A stretch of 22,561 bases of DNA from Anaerolineaceae bacterium UBA6133 (GTDB lineage Bacteria > Chloroflexota > Anaerolineae > Anaerolineales > Anaerolineaceae), in the NCBI GenBank assembly GCA_002435825.1, contig DIVL01000038.1, forward strand, positions 1 through 22,561, in the 5' to 3' direction. The notes under the pieces were generated by a model. It saw only the letters and a program-made list of their open reading frames with translations. It was not told the origin of the DNA and ran no database searches. Made by a program: the position numbers and the translations under genes. Positions 5,785 through 13,988 of this stretch are shown in pieces. Within the stretch, counting starts at the first letter, position 1; each line of letters starts with the position of its first letter.

Positions 5785-6768
5785 ATGAACTATAGAAATT
5801 TAGGAAAATCTGGATTAAAAGTATCTGAACTATCTTTTGGTTCCTGGGTAACCTACGGTAACCAGGTGGATATTGAGCTTGCCAAGACGCTGATGAGCGC
5901 CGCCTGGGAGCGCGGAGTCAACTTCTTCGATAACGCTGAAGCCTACGCCCATGGCGAAGCCGAGCGCGTGATGGGCAAAGCCCTCAAGGAGCTCGGTTGG
6001 GCGCGCGAGCAATATGTGGTCTCCACCAAGATCTTCTGGGGTGGACAGACCCCCAACGAGAAAGGCTTGTCCTTCAAACACATCGTCGAGGGCGTGAATC
6101 GCTCACTGCGAAACTTCCAGCTCGAGCATGTGGATCTGGTCTTCGCTCATCGTCCTGACTACGAAACCCCGGTCAGCGAGACCGTCAGGGCATTTAACCA
6201 CGTCATCCAACAGGGCAAAGCATTCTATTGGGGCACTTCTGAGTGGCCGGCCGAACACATCCTCGAAGCGGCAAAATTCGCGGAAGAAAACTACCTGATC
6301 GGTCCGACCATGGAACAACCTGAGTACAACCTGCTGCATCGCACCCGCTTTGAAGAAGAATACGCCGTCCTTTACAAGAAGCTCGGACTTGGCACAACCA
6401 CCTGGAGCCCGCTAAAATCTGGCATGCTCAGCGGTAAGTACCGCGGCGGGGTCTTCCCCGAGGGCACACGCGCCAATCTGCCCGGCTATGAATGGCTCAA
6501 GAAGATGTTCAGCGACCCCGCGCGCATGCAGGCAGTTGAGAACCTCGCCGTTATTGCCGACGATCTGGGTGTGAGCCTGGCGCAGTTGTCCATTGCCTGG
6601 CTGCTGAAGAACCCCAACGTCAGCACAGTCATCACCGGCGCCAGCCGGCTGGAGCAGCTTGAGGAAAACTTCAAAGCGCTTGACGTCGTTGACACGCTCA
6701 CGGACGATGTGCTCGACCGTATCGACGACGCTCTCGCCGATTATCCGGACGACACGGCTGTGAATTAA
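5785..6768 (+). CDS. Aldo-keto reductase, potassium-channel beta-subunit type
   Basis: NADPH-dependent carbonyl reductase of the AKR superfamily. The 327-residue product has the AKR catalytic tetrad: Asp49 (FFDNAEAY), Tyr54, Lys82 (STKIFWGG) and His122 (VFAHRPD). Stretches such as TKIFWGG, RGLSFKHIVEG-like GLSFKHIVEG, INQGKAFYWGTSEW-like IQQGKAFYWGTSEW and ITGASRLEQLEEN resemble the animal Kv-beta subunits (AKR6) and bacterial YghZ-like enzymes more than other AKRs. Length is normal. GGAGGAG 6 nt before the ATG supports the start. It stands alone on the plus strand, divergent from the tRNA-tuf cluster. The substrate cannot be told; aldehyde detoxification is plausible. Confidence 0.92.
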   Translation: MNYRNLGKSGLKVSELSFGSWVTYGNQVDIELAKTLMSAAWERGVNFFDNAEAYAHGEAERVMGKALKELGWAREQYVVSTKIFWGGQTPNEKGLSFKHIVEGVNRSLRNFQLEHVDLVFAHRPDYETPVSETVRAFNHVIQQGKAFYWGTSEWPAEHILEAAKFAEENYLIGPTMEQPEYNLLHRTRFEEEYAVLYKKLGLGTTTWSPLKSGMLSGKYRGGVFPEGTRANLPGYEWLKKMFSDPARMQAVENLAVIADDLGVSLAQLSIAWLLKNPNVSTVITGASRLEQLEENFKALDVVDTLTDDVLDRIDDALADYPDDTAVN

Positions 6769-6802
6769 CTTAAGGATTAATAACAAAGTGCAAAGTTTCT
6801 AT

Positions 6803-6960
6803 CTGTCATTGCGAGGGACGAAGCAATCTAAACTGTTTTCCATCAAGGGATATATGCGGTTCACACGCACATCGTGAATTTTGACCGTGATCCTGTTACC
6901 TCAAACGTATCGGTCTGCCAGGAGTTTAGATTGCTTCACAAAAGAGGTTCGCAATGACAG
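6803..6960. repeat. 158-bp element with terminal inverted repeats
   Basis: The ends are inverted copies: 12 bp CTGTCATTGCGA at the outer edge, a short unmatched stretch, then 15 bp GAAGCAATCTAAACT. The core (about 88 bp) has no reading frame. This looks like a non-autonomous palindromic element of the GTCATTGCGAG type seen scattered in many genomes. It fills most of the spacer 6769-7027 between two convergent genes, where it could act as a bidirectional terminator; an A7 run at 6961 follows on the plus strand. Confidence 0.75.
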
Positions 6961-7027
6961 AAAAAAAGCAGTTCATTACTCGTTTGGACACTACTGACGG
7001 AAACTCACTTGTAATAATCTCGTTTGC

Positions 7028-8002
7028 TCAATTATTAAGATAACTTTCCAATATTTCCGCCCAGCCAAGCCGATTGCTGATTTGCTTAATCGCCACTTCA
7101 TCGGGATAAGCAAGCCCCAATCGACCATCCTTCTGTGTCAGGACCAGAGGCTGAAAGCTGAGCTGGGTGATTTCCCCCTCCTCGAATTGCAATTGAATCA
7201 GCGCAGAGTGGCGCGTCTCATAGGTCATGGTTTGGTCCGTGAGCAAATTGCCCAGGCTATAGAGAGCCAGCATGCGGTGTTCTATATCATCTGATTCAAC
7301 CCACTCCGCCGGCTGCAACACATGCGGATGGTGCCCCCACAACACGTCCACCCCAGCATTGGCAAGCTGTTTCGCCTGATCCCGCTGCAAGGGAGTCGGT
7401 TCGCCAGCATACTCCACACCCCAGTGCAGCGAAACAATCAGCACGTCGGTCTTCCCCCTTATTTCTGCCACAGCCGCCAGAAGAGCTGCCATGTCCAATG
7501 GTTTTGAAACTGCATCAGAAGCCAGGACGGTAATAGTGCCCCCAGGACTCTCCAGAACCACCGATTGCCCTTCAAGGAGCACAGAAATTTCCTTCAATTC
7601 CTGGTAAGGATCAACCGGATCATCGCAATCGTCCCGGTGATTGTTTGCCATGGAAACCAGGTCCACCCCGCCAGTTTTTAGAATTTCAGCCGTGTCAAGT
7701 GGCGCACAGAGATTATAGCCATTGCTGGCTGCCCGTGATTCTGCCAAGCTGCCAAGGGGTGATTCGAGGTTGATCAAAAACCAATTCCGGCTGCTATCTG
7801 TCAATGATTTCGGTGGCACGATTCCACCCCATGGATCTTGCGCAAAGATAGCCTGACCATCCCGCCCCAGGATGACATCACCGCCAAGGGTGATTGTCAG
7901 GGTTGGCTCCGCCTGGCAGCCTGCCTGGAGGAGTGAAAGCAATATCACTCCTCCAAGAACAAGGCGGCTAAGAATTATTCGGAAATGAACGCCTGGGTCC
8001 AT
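7028..8002 (-). CDS. CapA/PgsA-like metallophosphatase lipoprotein
   Basis: Member of the poly-gamma-glutamate capsule protein CapA family, which has a metallophosphoesterase-like fold. The 324-residue product has a signal peptide ending in the lipobox LLQAGC (Cys29), then GGDVILGR (40-47), INLESP (77-82), SMANNH (117-122), SLHWGVEY (191-198) and GHHPHVLQP (223-231), all typical. The start overlaps the end of the DUF3160 gene by 28 nt and has no clear Shine-Dalgarno, so translation is probably coupled. No other capsule synthesis genes (CapB, CapC) are nearby, so a role in poly-glutamate synthesis is not shown. A surface or envelope phosphatase role is equally possible. Confidence 0.88.
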   Translation of the reverse strand: MDPGVHFRIILSRLVLGGVILLSLLQAGCQAEPTLTITLGGDVILGRDGQAIFAQDPWGGIVPPKSLTDSSRNWFLINLESPLGSLAESRAASNGYNLCAPLDTAEILKTGGVDLVSMANNHRDDCDDPVDPYQELKEISVLLEGQSVVLESPGGTITVLASDAVSKPLDMAALLAAVAEIRGKTDVLIVSLHWGVEYAGEPTPLQRDQAKQLANAGVDVLWGHHPHVLQPAEWVESDDIEHRMLALYSLGNLLTDQTMTYETRHSALIQLQFEEGEITQLSFQPLVLTQKDGRLGLAYPDEVAIKQISNRLGWAEILESYLNN

Positions 8003-10209
8003 TCGGGCTGCGCGGGAGCCTGCCCGGATTCGAGCAGAGCCCGCCAGGTTTCGTCAGTCATGCGCTGATCGGGCGGGACTACGAACTCGTAGTATGTGTA
8101 AACGACGCCAATTCCAACCCGGTAGGGTTCATCCGGGAGCACAACGTAAATGTAAGTTGGATAGCCAACGCCTTCTTCCAACACCCGGCCTATGCCGGTG
8201 GCGACATCAGCTACCAGGGCAGATTTCTGGTCCTCCAATCGGGCGGCATAGCCATCACCCGCGGGATCTGCCGCGGCAATGGTCATTGCCTCAAGCCAAC
8301 CGCCGTAGTATTTGATGCGCCAGTAGTCATCCTCTGTAATAGCTGCTCCTGCCAAATGTCTTTGGGAGATGTCCAGCAGGAATTGCAGCTCATCGATGAG
8401 GTTATTGAGATTGACCATAGTGTTCGGCCCCAACAGCCCGCGGACCTCCAGCCCCTGGTAGGTCATCTCCGCCAGAGCCAACAGGCGGGCATAAGCTTCA
8501 GGGTTGGGTTCCACATAACCGTGAGGTGGGGGCTCGCCAGGTCCACCGCCCATCTCTGCCATCACTTGCTTTGCGTAGAGAATGGTGTCGTGTTTCAGTT
8601 CGGTCCATGAACTAAGCGCGGTATGCAGATCCTTGCGAGCCCAGGCATCGGTCTGCATAAAAGCTGGATATGCCTCTCCCTTGGGTTTAAAGATGGGCTG
8701 CAGGGCATATAGCCACGACCAGTACAGGTTTTGCGTCCAGGAATCCAACTCAAGTGTGGCGACTTCCTCTGTAACCGTGGCCATCTGGGTGTCATAATTG
8801 AGATAATCGCCCTCGCCCATCTCGTGAAGGAGGTTCAAAGCCAGGTCTGAGCCTTGAGCCGCAAAGAAATCCAGCGCCTTGGGCAGGTCACGCGGGTTAT
8901 CCATGGTGCCGACCTTTCGCCACATCACCTGCCCAAAAACGTACTGGTCAAGCGTGAAGCGCTGCCCCATGAAGCGGAACCCCTGCGTGACATCATCCTG
9001 GTCCTGCCAGATCCAAACCCACATCGAGTTGACCTGAGGTGGGGGTAACTGGCGAGCGGTTTCGATGAAGGTGGTAAGCAGAGTTTCATCGGCAAACAGG
9101 GTCAATTCAGGATTTTCCCCGAAAACAGTATCAGAAACGACCCCGAATTCATGCACTCCCAGGTCATCCGCCTTGCCCACGATGAAGACGGTTGGATCGT
9201 AGATGTTCTGCCACAGAGAAAGCGCGGAATTGCCGGATGGTGTGGTGGTTTCACGCAGGGCTTTGGTAATCAAAAGCGCGCGCTGTACCTCCATAGGATC
9301 TTTCAGGCGGTAATTCATGCGTCCATACCACATCATAGCGCGGAAATACATCTCGAGTTCCGGACCAAGGGTGTAGTGTCCGCGCGGAATATATTGGGAG
9401 TAGTCCTCAATATACTGCATGTCTGGGGGCTGACCTTCATAAGTAAAGATCGGAGAAAATGCGACCCCTGAGGTTGCCATGATCAACGCCAGTTCGGCTT
9501 CAACCAGCTCCCGGGCTTCCTCAGGAATCGGATCACCAGTTTGCAACAAGGACCCTGCCACGCTGAAAAATGCTAAGTTACGTAAGGCGGCTTCTTCCAG
9601 CGGGGTTCCAACAACCTGATCGTATTGTGCTTTGCTGGCTGCAATCATGGAAGTTGTCAATTCCTTTAGGATTGGGATGAACATTTCCCGTTCCAAATCG
9701 CGCAGCATCTTATCAAACACCAGGTGATAGACGTGAAAGACGGAATCCGTGGTGATGAACGCCGGCGTGTCGCCATAGCGCATTCTTTCATATCCCTGGT
9801 AGAACTCCGAGAGCATCCTGCTGGGCGAATTGTCAGGAGCGGCGACGACAAACCCGTTCTGAGACAGCAAGTCCAGCTGGGCTTGGCTCAATGTGATTTC
9901 ATCCAAATTCTCAACCTGGGTGAGGGATACTGGCAGAGAATATCCACCCGGGAAGCTTTGGGGCAAAGAGACCTCAGCTTGCTGATAGCTGGCAAAAGCC
10001 GCGCCATAAACCTGATCAGCTGGCAATGCCACAACATCGCCCGGCGTCTCAGTCTCGGTTTCCGGGGCAGTCGGCTCGTTTGAAGGTAAGGTCGCGTCAG
10101 GCTCTTGCACGTCATCCACTGACCTGGGGTTGATAGTAATCGTGCACGAGAACAGCAAAGTAGCCAACCAGACAATTATCAGTAGGTTTCGAAATCGATT
10201 CTTTCGCAT
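7975..10209 (-). CDS. DUF3160 family lipoprotein
   Basis: A 744-residue exported protein. Residues 1-22 form a lipoprotein signal (LLFSC22), followed by a Glu/Thr/Pro-rich linker to about residue 60 and a long mostly helical body. Motifs such as TTDSVFHVYH (153-162) and the NMLHEMGEGDYLNYD-like NLLHEMGEGDYLNYD are features I associate with DUF3160, a family of unknown function common in Chloroflexota and some Firmicutes. AAGGAG 8 nt before the ATG fixes the start. It lies 12 nt after the FG-GAP protein gene and overlaps the CapA-like gene, so the three form one operon of surface proteins. No catalytic function can be claimed. Confidence 0.88.
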   Translation of the reverse strand: MRKNRFRNLLIIVWLATLLFSCTITINPRSVDDVQEPDATLPSNEPTAPETETETPGDVVALPADQVYGAAFASYQQAEVSLPQSFPGGYSLPVSLTQVENLDEITLSQAQLDLLSQNGFVVAAPDNSPSRMLSEFYQGYERMRYGDTPAFITTDSVFHVYHLVFDKMLRDLEREMFIPILKELTTSMIAASKAQYDQVVGTPLEEAALRNLAFFSVAGSLLQTGDPIPEEARELVEAELALIMATSGVAFSPIFTYEGQPPDMQYIEDYSQYIPRGHYTLGPELEMYFRAMMWYGRMNYRLKDPMEVQRALLITKALRETTTPSGNSALSLWQNIYDPTVFIVGKADDLGVHEFGVVSDTVFGENPELTLFADETLLTTFIETARQLPPPQVNSMWVWIWQDQDDVTQGFRFMGQRFTLDQYVFGQVMWRKVGTMDNPRDLPKALDFFAAQGSDLALNLLHEMGEGDYLNYDTQMATVTEEVATLELDSWTQNLYWSWLYALQPIFKPKGEAYPAFMQTDAWARKDLHTALSSWTELKHDTILYAKQVMAEMGGGPGEPPPHGYVEPNPEAYARLLALAEMTYQGLEVRGLLGPNTMVNLNNLIDELQFLLDISQRHLAGAAITEDDYWRIKYYGGWLEAMTIAAADPAGDGYAARLEDQKSALVADVATGIGRVLEEGVGYPTYIYVVLPDEPYRVGIGVVYTYYEFVVPPDQRMTDETWRALLESGQAPAQPEWTQAFISE

Positions 10210-10221
10210 TTTGTACTCTCC

Positions 10222-10947
10222 TTATCGGGTAAACAACCAATGATGAACACCATCCCCCAGGATGGTTAGCCGCTCCCAGCGACTTTCAGAACGATCCAAC
10301 AGTGAAAAACCAAAGCCAACCCAACGCCAAATAGTTAGTTGTCCTCCCTTTTGTTTTGCGTCATAATCATTTTCGAGCGCAGCCAGTTCCACCAGCCCAT
10401 CGCCGTCCAGATCCGCTGCCATTATGTTCGATATGGGGTTTGCCAGGGCTGAGCCAGCCCAAATTTCACGATACGCGTCTTTTTGCCAGCCTATCAGGAT
10501 CAACTGGCAGCTTTGACCTTCATGATTCTGATGGCTTTCAATACGCCCTCCATAGGGCATAAAACGATCTGCCGGCCAGGGTTGAAAAGCCCGCCAAACC
10601 AAAAGCACTGCCTCATTGCTTCCATCATGGTCCATGTCCGCAATCAGCGTTTCACTCACGCGCCACCCGTGCGGACTTACCCACAAAATCTGCCCACTGC
10701 AGTTGGTTATTTGCAGCGCTTCCCCACCAGACACCAGGCACTCAGGCTGATTATCTCCATCCAGATCGCCTGACATGGCAGGTGGAATGACCCCAGAATT
10801 ACCCGGGATCTGGCTCTCGGACATTGGAAGCAAGCGCCCACCGTTCAACTGCCAGTATCGACCGCCAAGTCTGCTGTTCATCAATGGTAAAAAAATCATG
10901 GGAAGCAAAATAACCCAATGGAATTTTGCTTTCAAAAAAGAGAACAC
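10222..10947 (-). CDS. FG-GAP/VCBS-type exported or membrane-anchored protein
   Basis: A 241-residue protein with an N-terminal hydrophobic segment (about 11-22) that may be a signal anchor. It has three calcium-loop motifs typical of FG-GAP/integrin-like beta-propeller blades: DLDGDNQPE (61-69), DMDHDGSNE (104-112) and DLDGDGLVE (179-187). Three blades are fewer than a full propeller, so it may be an incomplete or partner-completed fold. The start codon is GTG, supported by GGAGG 6 nt upstream. It is the first gene of the operon with the DUF3160 and CapA-like lipoproteins and has a good promoter about 115 nt upstream. The function is unknown. Confidence 0.78.
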   Translation of the reverse strand: MFSFLKAKFHWVILLPMIFLPLMNSRLGGRYWQLNGGRLLPMSESQIPGNSGVIPPAMSGDLDGDNQPECLVSGGEALQITNCSGQILWVSPHGWRVSETLIADMDHDGSNEAVLLVWRAFQPWPADRFMPYGGRIESHQNHEGQSCQLILIGWQKDAYREIWAGSALANPISNIMAADLDGDGLVELAALENDYDAKQKGGQLTIWRWVGFGFSLLDRSESRWERLTILGDGVHHWLFTR

Positions 10948-11060
10948 GTCGTTCCTCCATTTTGAAGAAACACTTGCGCTCCACTCCTATCAACTAAAGA
11001 ACTTGAATTTCCCCAAGTGGGTAGTGAGTGGAACTACAAAAAGTAAAAGCTTACAACTAA

Positions 11061-11089
11061 ATTGTATAACTAATCACGATCGATATCAA
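11061..11089 (-). promoter_or_regulatory. Sigma70-type promoter of the FG-GAP/DUF3160/CapA operon
   Basis: On the minus strand TTGATA (11089-11084) is separated by exactly 17 nt from TACAAT (11066-11061); each matches consensus at five of six positions. Transcription would begin near 11054, giving a leader of about 107 nt. The spacer 10948-11123 contains nothing else recognisable. Confidence 0.65.
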
Positions 11090-11123
11090 GCGCCAAAACC
11101 AAAATTGGAGCTCCTCGCGGGAA

Positions 11124-12482
11124 TCAACTTGTCTCTTCGGGTGGGTTCCTTTTGGAGATCGCTTTGAGCTGGTCCTCCCTCCAGCGCTTGAGCCGCTCAG
11201 CTACCTGGGCTTCATAACCAATTTCAGAGGGATTATAAAAATGCTTTCCTACCAAATGGTCTGGCAGGTATTGCTGCCCAACCCAGTGACCATCAAATGA
11301 ATGGGGATAAAGATACCCTTGGCCGTGCCCAAAGCCCTTCGCGTCACGGCTGGCATCCATCAGAGGAACCGGCACCATGCCAGCCCCATTGCGGCTGATC
11401 TCTTCCTGGATCTCCCAGAACGCCCCAACCGAGTTGGATTTCGGCGCTGTCGCCAGATAGATCACCGCCTGGGCAATCGGATACCAGCCTTCAGGCATGC
11501 CGATATATTCAAAATTCTGCGCGGCAGCGTTTGCTACGAGCATCGCGTTGGGGTCAGCCATGCCGATATCCTCACTGGCGAGGATGATCAAGCGTCTGAG
11601 AACGAAACGCGGGTCTTCCCCGGCTAAAAGCATCTTAGTCATCCAATAGAGCGCCGCGTCCGGGTCGCTGCCCCTGACAGATTTGATGAATGCCGAGATG
11701 GTGTCGTAGTGCTGGTCATCGGTCTTATCGTAGAGGATCGCACGCTTTTGAATCGACTCTTGCGCCACATCGAGCGTGATATGGGTGAGGCCACTCTCAG
11801 GCGGCGTGGTTTCCACCGCCAGCTCCAGCGCGTTCAGCGCGTTGCGGGCATCCCCGCCAGCCACATCCGCCAGGTGCTGCAAGGCTTCCTCATCCACTTC
11901 CACCTGGCGCTTGCCATAGCCCACCAGTGGGTCCGCCAGAGCTCGCTTCAGCAGCGTCAGGATATTTTCACGCGAAAGGGGCTTGAGCTCAAACAGCCTT
12001 GAGCGGCTCACCAGCGCCTTGATCACATCAAAATAGGGGTTCTGGGTGGTCGCGCCGATCAACATGATCAAGCCGCTTTCCACATGCGGCAAAAGCGCGT
12101 CCTGTTGGGCTTTGTTCCAGCGGTGGACTTCGTCGATAAACAGGATGGTGCGGGTTTGGTAAAGCCGGCGCCTCTCAGTGGCAGCCTCGATTGCCTTGCG
12201 CAGATCTCCCACACCCGCCAGCACTGCGCTCATGCTCTCAAAATGCGCTTTTGTGGTGTTGGCTATCACACGCGCCAGGGTGGTCTTGCCGGTTCCGGGA
12301 GGGCCGTAAAGGATGATCGAACTAAACAAGCGGTCGGCCTGGATCGCCCGCCGCAGCAGGCTGCCTTCCCCCAGGATATGCCCCTGCCCGACGATTTCAT
12401 CCAGCGTACGCGGGCGCATGCGAGCCGCCAGCGGTGCTTGCTGCTTCAACTGTTCCTCCAGGGAATGATCAAACAGATCCAT
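11124..12482 (-). CDS. rarA: Replication-associated recombination protein RarA (MgsA) AAA+ ATPase
   Basis: Clamp-loader-like AAA+ ATPase acting at stalled replication forks. The 452-residue product has Walker A GPPGTGKT (60-67), Walker B ILFIDEVH (113-120), sensor 1 GATTQNP (143-149), an arginine finger in ALVSRSRLF (157-164), and the C-terminal tetramerisation region with EDIGMADPNAM and KSNSVGAFWE. Length is as in other bacteria. An extended -10 box TGG-TAAAAT ends only six bases before the ATG, so the message may be leaderless or nearly so; AAGGGT in that gap could also act as a very close ribosome site. The neighbouring genes have no evident link to replication. Confidence 0.95.
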   Translation of the reverse strand: MDLFDHSLEEQLKQQAPLAARMRPRTLDEIVGQGHILGEGSLLRRAIQADRLFSSIILYGPPGTGKTTLARVIANTTKAHFESMSAVLAGVGDLRKAIEAATERRRLYQTRTILFIDEVHRWNKAQQDALLPHVESGLIMLIGATTQNPYFDVIKALVSRSRLFELKPLSRENILTLLKRALADPLVGYGKRQVEVDEEALQHLADVAGGDARNALNALELAVETTPPESGLTHITLDVAQESIQKRAILYDKTDDQHYDTISAFIKSVRGSDPDAALYWMTKMLLAGEDPRFVLRRLIILASEDIGMADPNAMLVANAAAQNFEYIGMPEGWYPIAQAVIYLATAPKSNSVGAFWEIQEEISRNGAGMVPVPLMDASRDAKGFGHGQGYLYPHSFDGHWVGQQYLPDHLVGKHFYNPSEIGYEAQVAERLKRWREDQLKAISKRNPPEETS

Positions 12483-12488
12483 ACCCTT

Positions 12489-12497
12489 ATTTTACCA
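12489..12497 (-). promoter_or_regulatory. Extended -10 promoter of rarA
   Basis: On the minus strand TGG-TAAAAT (12497-12489) ends 6 nt before the rarA ATG. No good -35 is seen at the usual distance. The start of transcription would fall on or within one or two bases of the start codon. Confidence 0.4.
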
Positions 12498-12534
12498 TAT
12501 TGGCTAGAACCTTTGTTCTGTTTTTCCGCAAAAT

Positions 12535-12564
12535 AGAAGCTGCCGCATTTCTGTAACAGCTTCT
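12535..12564 (-). terminator. Probable terminator after the 2-hydroxyacid dehydrogenase gene
   Basis: An 8-bp inverted repeat AGAAGCTG / CAGCTTCT with a 14-nt loop lies 28 nt after the stop. On the minus strand it is followed by ATTTTG. The U-tract is short, so termination may be partial. Confidence 0.5.
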
Positions 12565-12592
12565 GATTGCGATTCCTCTGACTTCGCCAGAA

Positions 12593-13621
12593 TTAGTATC
12601 CCAGCTCAGGATCAATCAAATTGTACATTTCCTGACCCTTCAGGTACCGCCCAATATTAATAACGAACAGGTCGATCAATGTGTCCATGTTTTTCTTGCT
12701 GAGCCCGGCGATATGCGGCGTGATGACCACGTTTGGTGTATCCCAGAGTGGACTTTCCGCTGGCAGCGGCTCTTCTTCGAACACATCCAACACTGCCCCT
12801 CCCAGCTTGCCTGACCTGGCAGCCTCAATCAAAGCATCTGTATCTATGACGGGTCCCCGGGAGACATTTACCAAAAAGGCACCGGGTTTCATCACTGCAA
12901 ACTGCTCAGTGGAGATCATCTGGTAGGTTTCCGCGGTCAAAGGTGGCGAGACAACCACAAAGTCGCAATCCTTCAGCATGGCGTTTAAGGCATCGTCAGG
13001 GTAAAGCCGGTGGAAGTAGTTTCCCATCGGATCTCCCAGTCCCTCCGGAACATAGCCTATATCCTCAGGATGCATGACATCGCGTTTTGTTGCCAGCACC
13101 TTGGCGCCGTAAGGATACAAAAGCCGAGCAACTTCACGCCCAATGGAACCATACCCCACGATCCCTACCGTGCTGCCGCGCAGTTCAACGGGTTCCAGTT
13201 TCTCTATGCGATGCTCAGGCCAGAGTTTCTGCTGCTGATAGCGGAGCATCTCCGGAGCCTTGTGCCCCAGCATCAGCAGTGCCATCATCACATATTCGCC
13301 CATCTGGCTCACCATCGTTCCGCTGGCGCTGGTAAGCTTTATTCCGCCGCGAAGATGGACCTCCTGCAGGAAGTCCTTGTCTACACCCGCAAAATTATAT
13401 TGGATCCACTTCAGGGCTGGGGTTTGATCGGGAGGAGGTAAGGGTGTGCCGCTGGTCACTAATATCTCGGCTTCCCGCCATAAATCCACCGGGATACGCG
13501 TGGCATCTTTGCGTCCGTACCAATGGAGTTCAATCCGATGATCGACTGCCTTGATCCGTTCCACCTGCGATTCGGTTAGCGATAAAGCGCTGAGAATTTT
13601 CACTTTTCTATCTTCTGTCAT
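12593..13621 (-). CDS. D-isomer-specific 2-hydroxyacid dehydrogenase
   Basis: NAD(P)-dependent oxidoreductase interconverting 2-oxo and D-2-hydroxy acids. The 342-residue product has the Rossmann motif GYGSIG (156-161), catalytic Arg255 in VNVSRG, Glu284 in DVFEEEPLP, and His303 in ITPHIAG. The start at 13621 has AGGAAGG 7 nt upstream and is preferred over an in-frame ATG seven codons earlier that lacks a ribosome site. It follows the small membrane protein gene by 58 nt, and both may be transcribed with the aldehyde dehydrogenase. The substrate is not evident; glyoxylate/hydroxypyruvate reductase-like or phosphoglycerate dehydrogenase-like enzymes share this pattern, but the ACT domain of SerA is absent. 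Confidence 0.93.
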   Translation of the reverse strand: MTEDRKVKILSALSLTESQVERIKAVDHRIELHWYGRKDATRIPVDLWREAEILVTSGTPLPPPDQTPALKWIQYNFAGVDKDFLQEVHLRGGIKLTSASGTMVSQMGEYVMMALLMLGHKAPEMLRYQQQKLWPEHRIEKLEPVELRGSTVGIVGYGSIGREVARLLYPYGAKVLATKRDVMHPEDIGYVPEGLGDPMGNYFHRLYPDDALNAMLKDCDFVVVSPPLTAETYQMISTEQFAVMKPGAFLVNVSRGPVIDTDALIEAARSGKLGGAVLDVFEEEPLPAESPLWDTPNVVITPHIAGLSKKNMDTLIDLFVINIGRYLKGQEMYNLIDPELGY

Positions 13622-13679
13622 TTCGTTACCTTCCTGCTCCATTAATGGCTATCACCATTAAGATTCAACTTAGCGTCTT

Positions 13680-13919
13680 CTACTCATCCCTTGAAATCCA
13701 GGACTGATGTTTGTCCTTACTCTTGCGCTGGGAAGGCGGAGTAATACCTGTCTTCCCCAGTGCGGGTCCGCGGTCCTTGAAAAGCACACCCAACACAAAT
13801 AACAACACTCCAATGATCACATAATTCGGGATTGGTTCACCACTGATCAAACCATATGCCAACCACAAAAGGCTTATCGTGCCTGCAATCATCAACAAAC
13901 GGCTGATTATTCTGAGCAT
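13680..13919 (-). CDS. Small two-helix membrane protein, unknown
   Basis: A 79-residue protein with two predicted transmembrane segments (about 5-25 and 33-48) joined by a short loop containing SGEPIPNYV. It has a basic, hydrophilic C-terminal tail (KTGITPPSQRKSKDKHQ). AGGAGG 9 nt before the ATG gives it a convincing translation start. I do not recognise the family. It lies between the aldehyde dehydrogenase and the 2-hydroxyacid dehydrogenase on the same strand, but nothing links it to either by function. Confidence 0.7.
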   Translation of the reverse strand: MLRIISRLLMIAGTISLLWLAYGLISGEPIPNYVIIGVLLFVLGVLFKDRGPALGKTGITPPSQRKSKDKHQSWISRDE

Positions 13920-13941
13920 GAAATCATTCCTCCTGAGGAAT

Positions 13942-13964
13942 CCAGGCTGTACGCCACAGCCTGG
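13942..13964 (-). other. Stem-loop between the aldehyde dehydrogenase and the membrane protein gene
   Basis: A perfect 9-bp stem CCAGGCTGT / ACAGCCTGG with a 5-nt loop. It begins about 25 nt after the aldehyde dehydrogenase stop and ends just before the ribosome site of the next gene. No U-tract follows on the minus strand, so it is a weak terminator at best and may instead stabilise an mRNA end. Confidence 0.5.
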
Positions 13965-13988
13965 TTCATTTTACAACGGATACGGCGA

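Noticed and set aside
7028..8002. Poly-gamma-glutamate capsule synthesis operon
   Set aside because: Only the CapA-like protein is present; no CapB/PgsB ligase or CapC/PgsC is nearby, and CapA-like proteins occur in many other contexts.
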